A stretch of 5,167 nucleotides of DNA from Oscillospiraceae bacterium. Its GTDB lineage: Bacteria; Bacillota; Clostridia; Oscillospirales; Oscillospiraceae. Made by a program: the position numbers and the translations under genes. Below the pieces are notes generated by a model. It was given only the letters and a program-made list of their open reading frames with translations. It searched no databases and was not told where the DNA came from. Below are positions 1-4,298 of this stretch, in pieces (position 1 is the first letter of the stretch; every line of letters starts with the position of its first letter). The DNA lies in assembly GCA_016296235.1 (NCBI GenBank), contig JAEDJR010000138.1:1-5167 (forward strand). The letters run 5' to 3'.

Positions 1-387
1 CCCAACCACTTCCACTGGTACAAGACCGAGGACATCATCAACCGCGGCGGCGGCAATGTGCTGATCCGGGTCTATAATTCTCTGCCCAATGAAGAGATTG
101 ATTATGAATCCGACGTGACCGTCCACACCGACGGCCGGACCTACACCGTGCCCGCAGGCACCCAGATTCGCCTGACTCCCGGCGAGAGCATCCATGTGCA
201 GCAGTATCTCTACCACGACTTCTCTGTGGAGGAGGGTACCGGCCCGGTGCTCCTGGGCGAGGTCAGCCAGTGCAACGACGACAACACCGACAACCGCTTC
301 AACCCGCCCGTGGGCCGCTTCCCCAAGATCGAGGAGGACGAGCCGCCCTACCGGCTGCTGTGCAACGAATATCCTGCTGCAAAATAA
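1..387 (+). CDS. D-lyxose ketol-isomerase (cupin-type), C-terminal part
   Basis: This frame is open from the first base and ends at TAA 385-387, giving 128 visible codons. Roughly the first 90-100 residues of a family that usually runs about 220-230 residues lie outside the window. The family is a metal (Mn2+)-dependent cytosolic cupin that interconverts D-lyxose and D-xylulose, and often D-mannose and D-fructose. The first visible residues are the metal-site signature NHFHWYKTEDIINRGGG: His3, His5 and Glu10 match known metal ligands and Lys8 a conserved active-site lysine. A downstream His in LYHDF (codon 72) fits the fourth ligand. The block GEVSQCNDDNTDNRF is highly typical of the family. 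An aldose 1-epimerase remnant follows immediately, fitting a small sugar-interconversion operon. The GTG at 58 is internal and is not the start. The family call is near certain; the exact in vivo sugar is not. Confidence 0.93.
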   Translation, partial: PNHFHWYKTEDIINRGGGNVLIRVYNSLPNEEIDYESDVTVHTDGRTYTVPAGTQIRLTPGESIHVQQYLYHDFSVEEGTGPVLLGEVSQCNDDNTDNRFNPPVGRFPKIEEDEPPYRLLCNEYPAAK

Positions 388-402
388 GCGGAGGTGCGCA
401 GT

Positions 403-594
403 ATGCTGCATACCATTCAAAACAAATTCTGACCGTGACCGTCTCGGACCATGGGGCGGAGCTGCAATCCAGAGCCCTGGTGCTCTCTGCCTTCGAAGCA
501 GGACGAGATCGCCGTTCTTGAGGAACAGGCGGATCTACTTCTCCTGCCCGCAGGGGAGACCTACTACAACTGCTGGCAAACCAGAATGGAATAG
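403..594 (+). pseudogene. LacX-like aldose 1-epimerase, internally deleted and frameshifted remnant
   Basis: A good ribosome binding site (GGAGGT, 390-395) precedes ATG 403, 15 bases after the isomerase stop. The first codons read MLHTIQNKF and hit TGA at 430. Shifting one frame at about 427-429 (as if one T of a TTTCTG run were lost) restores LTVTVSDHGAELQS, a typical N-terminus of aldose 1-epimerase/LacX proteins. At about 468-472 the reading jumps to the first frame and continues EPWCSLPSKQDEIAVL, then LLLLPAGETYYNCW, ending at TAG 592-594. EPWC(G/S)LP and LxPGE followed by an aromatic stretch are C-terminal landmarks of the same family. About 63 of the usual roughly 290 residues remain, so some 220 residues including the catalytic core are missing. 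Intact members interconvert alpha and beta anomers of aldoses, which suits the isomerase next door. The two ends are convincing; whether the loss is biological or an assembly error cannot be told from one sequence. Confidence 0.8.
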
Positions 595-815
595 AGTGTT
601 TGCACCAAGCGACATGACAGCTTTAGAAACTGCTTCTTCCATGCCCGTGATGGCATTTTACATACATGGTCAGAGCGGCAAAATGCACATATTTCCAGCA
701 AGTTATTTTTGCCACAAATTTCGGGATTGTTCTGCCTGCACCCGAATGTTTGATTTTCAGTGTCCAATGGATTGAGCGGCGCATTAAAGGGGATAGTGTA
801 TTCTTTGTTGATCAT
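564..815 (-). CDS. Small cysteine-rich protein of unknown function downstream of the Fic gene
   Basis: 83 codons. I chose ATG 815 because a very strong ribosome binding site (AGGGAGG, 821-827 on the complement) lies five bases upstream. The same frame stays open back to an ATG at 965 that overlaps the Fic stop, so a 133-residue form is possible. I cannot name a family. The core carries GCRQNNPEICGKNNL, CAFCRSDHVC and PSRAWKKQF, giving five cysteines spaced C-x7-C-x8-C-x2-C-x5-C (residues 26, 34, 43, 46, 52), which could hold a metal. I recall similar NPxIC...CAF...C..PSRxWKKQ proteins in other Firmicutes, without a function. The last 17 or so residues after KKQFLKL do not look like part of the core. 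The final 31 bases run antisense through the 3' end of the epimerase remnant, so the native C-terminus may have been replaced at an insertion or deletion junction. No signal peptide or membrane segment is evident. Confidence 0.5.
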   Translation of the reverse strand: MINKEYTIPFNAPLNPLDTENQTFGCRQNNPEICGKNNLLEICAFCRSDHVCKMPSRAWKKQFLKLSCRLVQTLYSILVCQQL

Positions 816-961
816 TATATCCTCCCTAACGTGTTTTAAGATTTCTTCTCTTGATTTGACAAGTATTCTGTGACGTTCTTCATCTTTTTTTCTGCACAAA
901 AAGGAGACTGCGTCATCGGGAGAGCAAGAAGTATATAAAACCCGCCGCAGCGACGTCTCTG
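816..961 (-). other. Fic-to-small-ORF spacer, open in frame with the small ORF
   Basis: These 146 AT-rich bases separate the Fic stop from the preferred start of the cysteine-rich ORF and carry its AGGGAGG site. They are open in the same frame back to an ATG at 965, which overlaps the Fic TGA as ATGA. The translation contains a charged, helix-like stretch (DEERHRILVKSREEILKHV) that looks more like protein than random sequence. It could therefore be the true N-terminal 50 residues of a 133-residue protein translated by coupling to Fic. However, any Fic ORF ending in GAA TGA creates ATGA automatically, so the overlap alone is weak evidence. I see no hairpin or convincing promoter here. Confidence 0.35.
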
Positions 962-2014
962 TCATTCTCCGTTCCAGATATATGACGTATACCGCCCGCC
1001 GCTGAGTTTTGTGATCTCGCCGTTTTTCAGCATTTCCGCTAGCGCACGCTGCACGGTGATCTGGCTGATATCCGGGCACTGCGCCATGATCTCACTCTTG
1101 GTAATCTTGCCAAGATGCTTTCGGATGATCTCCCGCACCCGGTCGGGCTTGGACAGGCTTCTGTTGGTCAGCAGCTCGATCCTCGTTTCAAAATCCCGGT
1201 ATGCCGCTACAAGGACGCTCAGCATATAGGTGACAAAGGGCGCGTAGTCATTCGTTCCCTCGTGCCAGTTGCGGGAGCTTTGCTGCAAAACCTCGTAGTA
1301 GGTTTCCTTGGTATCGGAAATCAATTTCTCGATACTGATATACTTGCCGACGATATAGCCGGAACGATACAGAAGCAGCAGCGTCAGCAGACGGCTCATG
1401 CGGCCGTTGCCGTCATTGAAGGGATGGATGCAGAGAAAATCCAGAACGAAAATCGGAATGAGCAGCAGAGGGTCCAGCTCGGCATCCTGCATTGCTTCCT
1501 GAAAGGCATCACACAGCGTGCGGATCGCCTCCGGCGTTTCCCACGCGGGAACAGGCTGGAAGCGAATGATCCGCTGACCGTCCGGCAGTTCCTCGGCAAT
1601 CACGTTGTCTGAGTTTTTGAAGCTGCCGCCGATGGACTTGCCGCTGAACTTGTACAGATCGCGGTGAAGCTGCAGAATAACAGACGGCTTCGGCGAAATA
1701 TAGTCGTGGCTTTCATGGATCGTTGCAAGCACATCGCGGTATCCGGCAATCTCTTTCTCGCTGCGGGTCTGGGGCATGGTTTTTTCTCGGACGATTTTCC
1801 TCAGCCGGTCATCGGTGGTGATGATACCCTCAATGCGGTTGGATGCCTCGGTGCTTTGGATTTTCGCAACCTCCAAAAGGTTGGACAGTGCATCCGCCTT
1901 GGCCTCGATAAAAAGGTTCTGCTGCCCCTTATACTCGTGGATCTGCGTCAGATAGGCCACGACCTCCGGCGTCAGGAGCTTGTTGTATACCGATTTGAAG
2001 TGAAAGGCTCTCAT
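962..2014 (-). CDS. Class II Fic-domain protein adenylyltransferase with C-terminal winged helix
   Basis: 350 residues. Fic enzymes transfer AMP (rarely other nucleotide parts) from a nucleotide to a hydroxyl side chain of target proteins in the cytoplasm. The catalytic loop is complete: HPFNDGNGR at about residues 197-205, matching HPFx(D/E)GNGR with the catalytic His197. An N-terminal SNRIEG at residues 58-63 fits the inhibitory motif (S/T)xxxE(G/N), with Glu62 as the blocking glutamate. This makes it a self-inhibited class II Fic protein, so it is not expected to need a separate antitoxin. Residues 291-350 (IIRKHLGKITKSEIM..., ITVQRALAEML, then a GGRYTSYIW wing) look like a winged helix, suggesting DNA binding and possibly control of its own promoter. 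The start at 2014 follows a GAGGG ribosome site and lies about 45 bases below a strong promoter. The downstream cysteine-rich ORF is probably co-transcribed. The target is unknown. GC is lower than in the flanking catabolic genes, consistent with an accessory module. Confidence 0.93.
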   Translation of the reverse strand: MRAFHFKSVYNKLLTPEVVAYLTQIHEYKGQQNLFIEAKADALSNLLEVAKIQSTEASNRIEGIITTDDRLRKIVREKTMPQTRSEKEIAGYRDVLATIHESHDYISPKPSVILQLHRDLYKFSGKSIGGSFKNSDNVIAEELPDGQRIIRFQPVPAWETPEAIRTLCDAFQEAMQDAELDPLLLIPIFVLDFLCIHPFNDGNGRMSRLLTLLLLYRSGYIVGKYISIEKLISDTKETYYEVLQQSSRNWHEGTNDYAPFVTYMLSVLVAAYRDFETRIELLTNRSLSKPDRVREIIRKHLGKITKSEIMAQCPDISQITVQRALAEMLKNGEITKLSGGRYTSYIWNGE

Positions 2015-2030
2015 TCTATTCCCTCATTTC

Positions 2031-2129
2031 AACTACATCATTTTGATTTTAATGATACAACTGTATTATACCCATGATAATGCAGAAGGTCAATTCCAAT
2101 TTCCTCTTTTTCCTTAAAATGATGCAATT
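2031..2129. promoter_or_regulatory. Three copies of an ATCATT-containing motif around the Fic promoter (putative operator)
   Basis: The same 14-base motif appears three times: AACTACATCATTTT at 2031-2044 (+ strand), AGTTGTATCATTAA at 2049-2062 (- strand) and AATTGCATCATTTT at 2116-2129 (- strand). All fit A(A/G)(C/T)T(A/G/T)(C/T/G)ATCATT. The first two face each other and form an imperfect inverted repeat, with ATCATT and AATGAT arms eight bases apart. One copy covers the predicted transcription start, one lies in the leader and one lies about 23 bases upstream of the -35. This layout suits repression by a dimeric DNA-binding protein. The winged helix of the Fic protein is one candidate. The repeats are directly visible; their role is inferred, and an AT-rich background raises the chance of coincidence. 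Confidence 0.5.
2065..2093 (-). promoter_or_regulatory. Sigma-A (sigma70-type) promoter of the Fic gene
   Basis: On the complementary strand TTGACC (2088-2093) is followed after exactly 17 bases by a perfect TATAAT (2065-2070). Transcription would begin near 2058 and run leftward, leaving a leader of about 45 bases before the Fic ATG at 2014. The match and spacing are near ideal and the surrounding sequence is AT-rich. Confidence 0.82.
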
Positions 2130-2258
2130 AAAAAGGCGGTTGACGATATTGCCGGATATAGATTTACCTTTCGTGGTGTGGTAGAATATTTTGAGAAAAA
2201 GATGAAATGTGAAAAGGTCACTCACGGAAGAAATTCTGCGGGTGGCCTTTCAGACTAG
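2118..2258 (+). other. Short coding-like fragment of unknown origin
   Basis: An open stretch bounded by TAA (2115-2117) and TAG (2256-2258) translates to 46 codons without a usable start near its 5' end. Its first part (NDAIKKAVDDIAGYRFTF, then VVEYFEKKMKCEK) looks protein-like, and DDIAGYRF faintly recalls the DIAGxR motif of RelA/SpoT-type synthetases. That likeness is too short to assign. The last third runs through a hairpin (2213-2250) and is probably not real protein. It may be a gene remnant left among the other scars of this zone, or chance. It overlaps the most distal of the Fic operator-like motifs. Confidence 0.22.
2213..2250 (-). terminator. Long hairpin, probable intrinsic terminator
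   Basis: Arms 2213-2229 (AAAGGTCACTCACGGAA) and 2234-2250 (TTCTGCGGGTGGCCTTT) pair over 17 positions, with three G-U pairs (DNA-level G/T) and one mismatch, around a GAAA loop. Read leftward, the stem is followed by TTTT within a T-rich run (CCTTTTCACATTTCATC), so it would end transcription arriving from the IstA remnant side. Read rightward, the T tract is only TTTC. The stem is too regular to be chance, but its original gene is unclear. Confidence 0.6.
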
Positions 2259-2608
2259 CGTCGCGAAGCAGATCGATTATTTCTTGAAAAGCTCTGTTTG
2301 GTGCTTCGCAAGCCCTTGCGAAAGGCACGATTCTGCTGTAGGATAGCTCTAAGTAGATGTATCGGACTGCTGCCGTTTTTCTTTTGGAAGGGCTTGTTGT
2401 TAAGCGCTTCCAGGCGCGCCCATATCGCTTCGTTGAGCTCCAGCAAGGACAGGAACTGCCGGTTCCGCAGAGCCGCCAGAATAAAGGTGGAGATGATCCC
2501 TACAGTTCCTTCCACAGCAGATTTATCCTTTGGCGCTCTGACTCTGGCAGGAACAATGGCAGTGGCATAATGTTCCGCCAGCTCCTGGTAGGATTTGTTC
2601 AGAACCAC
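2255..2608 (-). pseudogene. istA: IS21-family transposase IstA, C-terminal remnant
   Basis: From about 2608 leftward the frame reads VVLNKSYQELAEHYATAIVP, ARVRAPKDKSAVEGTV, FILAALRNRQFLSLLELNEA and EALNNKPFQKK. Together these are the characteristic end of the IstA integrase core (the Glu in KDKxxVEG fits the last acidic residue of the DDE triad) and the start of the C-terminal domain. Only about 80 of the usual 400-500 residues are recognisable. Upstream in frame the sequence is unrelated and runs into a terminator, so the N-terminal helix-turn-helix and most of the catalytic core are absent. After NGS (about 2369) the family signal fades. The neighbouring frame offers a YIYLEL stretch, suggesting a frameshift near there. 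No IstB helper ATPase is present and I could not identify terminal inverted repeats. It cannot be active. It marks past insertion and deletion at this locus. Confidence 0.85.
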
Positions 2609-2708
2609 TCGTCCTTTCCGTGCCTTTCCACGCCGGTTTACAGTTCCACAGCCCCGTCCAGCACGATGTGCTGCTGCCGGAATGAGTCCTGACCGCATCC
2701 TGCCAAAG

Positions 2709-2754
2709 AAAAACGCGGACAGCCGCCCTGTCATGGGAAGCTGTCCGCGTTTTT
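2709..2754 (-). terminator. Strong bidirectional intrinsic terminator of the aldolase operon
   Basis: A perfect 15-bp stem is formed by AAAAACGCGGACAGC (2709-2723) and GCTGTCCGCGTTTTT (2740-2754), with a 16-base loop that can itself pair CCC with GGG. Read leftward it lies about 37 bases after the aldolase stop and ends in TTTTTCTTT. Read rightward it ends in TTTTTT. It closes the right-hand operon and would also block + strand readthrough. The 100 bases left of it (2609-2708) hold no gene I can support. Confidence 0.93.
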
Positions 2755-2790
2755 TATGGAAAGGGGTGGGTGTCTCCGAATACAGCGGGA

Positions 2791-3747
2791 TTATCTCTGC
2801 ACCAGATGGACGGCGAAGCCGCCGAAGTCTCCTTCGAGATAGGCCACGGTCATCCGGTCGCCCTTGCAGCGGATGGTCTCCGGAACGGCATGGAACCCGC
2901 GGGACTCCAGCTCTGCAACGGCCATGCTGACCTTGTTGGTGCGGATGGCGATGTGGCCGTTGACGCCGCGTCCGCAGCTCTTCATCACCTCGATGGCATC
3001 GCTGGAGAAAATGGAGCTGCTGCCGACCTTGGCCGGGAAGCCGAAGGCCTCCGTCAGTCTGCCGCACACGCTCTGCGCCTGAGCCTCATCGGAGCAGTTG
3101 ACGCCGATGTGCGCCACCTCGAAGCCGAGAATCGCCGCCCGCGCAGCCAGGCAGAGCTGCGTGATCTTCTCAAAGTTGTGCGCGGCGATGTCCTGCTTGG
3201 TGCAGACCCAGCTTCCGCCGATGGCGTGGATGAAGGGCGCGGAGCTGTATTCCCCGCAGTTCTTCTCGTTGACGCCGCCGGTGGGCACGAAGCGAACCGA
3301 GCCGAAGGGTGTGCTGAGGGCCTTCATGGCGGAAAGACCGCCGTAGACGCTGGCGGGGAAGAACTTCAGCACCTTCAGGCCGTGCTTCATGGCCGCCATG
3401 ATCTCCGTCGGCGTGACGCAGCCAGGGACAACGGTCACCTGGTTTTCCACGCACCAGGCCATAACCTCCTCGTCATAGCCGGGCGAGACAATGAACTGGG
3501 CGCCGGCAGCCACGGCCCGCTTGCACTGCTCCAGGTTGACCACCGTACCGGCGCCGACCACCATGCCCTCGCATTGCTCGGCAACGGCGCGGATGGAATC
3601 CTCGGCGGCATCCGTCCGGAAGGTGATTTCCATGACGTCCACCTTACCGGCCAGCAGCGCCCTGGCGGTGGGAACGGCGTCCGCAGCGTTTTCCAGAACC
3701 ACCACAGGCACGATGCCTGCGTTGGACATTCTTTCAGAAACAGTCAT
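2791..3747 (-). CDS. eda: KHG/KDPG aldolase fused to a C-terminal VOC (glyoxalase-like) domain
   Basis: 318 residues starting at ATG 3747, where AGGAGGT (3752-3758 on the complement) sits just upstream. An ATG 13 codons earlier lies inside ridA and is rejected. Residues 1 to about 205 form a class I aldolase barrel of the KHG/KDPG family, which cleaves 2-keto-3-deoxy-6-phosphogluconate or 4-hydroxy-2-oxoglutarate to pyruvate plus glyceraldehyde-3-phosphate or glyoxylate. Visible marks are MEITFRT with Glu40, VGAGTV, FIVSPG, VVPGCVTPTE, LKFFPA with Schiff-base Lys128, and VPTGGV. Residues about 209-318 (FEVAHIGVN..., GHIAIRT, AELESRGF, FGGFAVHLVQ) resemble one vicinal-oxygen-chelate domain, with His213, His265 and perhaps Glu253 and His314 as metal ligands. 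The final Glu usual in glyoxalases is His here. Single-domain Eda is about 205-215 residues, so this is a true fusion. The VOC part may be regulatory or may process a linked substrate; its reaction is unknown. The gene lies 13 bases after ridA and ends at a strong terminator. Confidence 0.92.
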   Translation of the reverse strand: MTVSERMSNAGIVPVVVLENAADAVPTARALLAGKVDVMEITFRTDAAEDSIRAVAEQCEGMVVGAGTVVNLEQCKRAVAAGAQFIVSPGYDEEVMAWCVENQVTVVPGCVTPTEIMAAMKHGLKVLKFFPASVYGGLSAMKALSTPFGSVRFVPTGGVNEKNCGEYSSAPFIHAIGGSWVCTKQDIAAHNFEKITQLCLAARAAILGFEVAHIGVNCSDEAQAQSVCGRLTEAFGFPAKVGSSSIFSSDAIEVMKSCGRGVNGHIAIRTNKVSMAVAELESRGFHAVPETIRCKGDRMTVAYLEGDFGGFAVHLVQR

Positions 3748-3760
3748 GTGAACCTCCTGA

Positions 3761-4222
3761 TTACTGGTAGCTGACCAGCGCTTCAATTTCCACGGCGATG
3801 TTGCCGGGCAGCACGTTCATGCCCACGGCGGAGCGGGTGGGAAGGCCGATCTCATCGCCGAACACCTCCTGCAGCAGCTTCGTGGCGCCGTTGGCAACCT
3901 GGGGCTGCTCATAGAACTCATCGGCGCTGGCCACGAACACGGTGATCTTTTCAAAGCTGCAGATGCGGTCCAGGGAGCCGAGATCGCGCTCCAGAACGGC
4001 CAGCACGTTCATCATGGCGTTGCGCGCCCACTTCTGGCCCTGCTCGGTGGTGTATTCCTTGCCCAGCTTGCCGAAGGATTCTTCGCCGGGAATGTTGCAA
4101 CCGCAGCCGGAAACGTACATCAGCTTCTTGTCTCCGAAGGTTTTGGTGGGCGCATAAAGGCCGCCCTTGCCGGGTGCTTCGGGGAGTGTGACGCCAAGCT
4201 CTTTCAGTTTTTCACGATACAT
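3761..4222 (-). CDS. ridA: RidA family (YjgF/YER057c/UK114) enamine/imine deaminase
   Basis: 153 residues from ATG 4222, which follows a full AAGGAGG site eight bases upstream. An earlier in-frame ATG (4249) has no such site. RidA proteins are cytosolic trimers that hydrolyse reactive 2-aminoacrylate and other enamine/imine products of PLP enzymes, protecting PLP enzymes from damage. The family end is clear: LPTRSAVGMNVLPGNIAVEIEALV carries the active-site arginine (Arg130) with the paired glutamate fifteen residues on (Glu145), as in deaminating RidA members. YVSGCG near residue 36 fits the first core strand. It is about 25 residues longer than classic RidA (about 128), mostly in the N-terminal half, so it belongs to a longer subgroup. 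It lies between a D-amino-acid-type PLP enzyme and the aldolase, as expected if it handles intermediates of the former. Its stop is 13 bases before the aldolase start, with the aldolase ribosome site in the gap. Confidence 0.93.
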   Translation of the reverse strand: MYREKLKELGVTLPEAPGKGGLYAPTKTFGDKKLMYVSGCGCNIPGEESFGKLGKEYTTEQGQKWARNAMMNVLAVLERDLGSLDRICSFEKITVFVASADEFYEQPQVANGATKLLQEVFGDEIGLPTRSAVGMNVLPGNIAVEIEALVSYQ

Positions 4223-4268
4223 CTGGAATTCCTCCTTATGAATTGTCATACTATGATCCGGACAAAAC

Positions 4269-4288
4269 GCGTCAGGCCGGCCTGACGC
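4269..4288 (-). terminator. Perfect palindrome between the PLP-enzyme gene and ridA (weak terminator or processing hairpin)
   Basis: GCGTCAGGCCGGCCTGACGC is a perfect 20-base palindrome, able to form an 8-bp stem with a CCGG loop. It lies just 10 bases below the PLP-enzyme stop. Leftward it is followed by GTTTTG, a short T tract, so it may terminate part of the transcripts or protect the 3' end of the upstream message. No clear promoter lies between it and ridA, so readthrough is probably needed for ridA and the aldolase. A protein-binding operator is an alternative reading. Confidence 0.55.
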
Positions 4289-4298
4289 CTCCATGGAA

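Noticed and set aside
194..775. Plus-strand ORF spanning the isomerase and epimerase remnant
   Set aside because: It is out of frame with the isomerase, and its sequence is low-complexity Ser/Thr/Arg typical of a shifted reading.
962..2014. Fic as a toxin with a separate antitoxin (class I FicTA)
   Set aside because: The inhibitory SNRIEG motif is inside the Fic protein, and the neighbouring small ORF lacks any visible (S/T)xxxE(G/N) motif.
2638..2706. Minus-strand fragment ending QQHIVLDGAVEL, possibly the tail of a lost gene
   Set aside because: It is only about 22 codons, with no start and no family I can name; it could be chance.
2609..3067. N-terminal extension of the IstA frame through the terminator and the aldolase gene
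   Set aside because: The translation there is antisense-frame noise (Arg/Gln/His-rich), and the frame crosses a perfect intrinsic terminator.
2770..3774. Long + strand ORF opposite the aldolase gene
   Set aside because: It is antisense to a well-supported aldolase-VOC gene with catalytic motifs, has no family features, and is rich in His/Gly/Ala as expected of a GC-rich shadow.
4230..4268. Separate promoter for ridA between the palindrome and its ribosome site
   Set aside because: TTGTCC and TATGAC are present but only nine bases apart, far from the required spacing.
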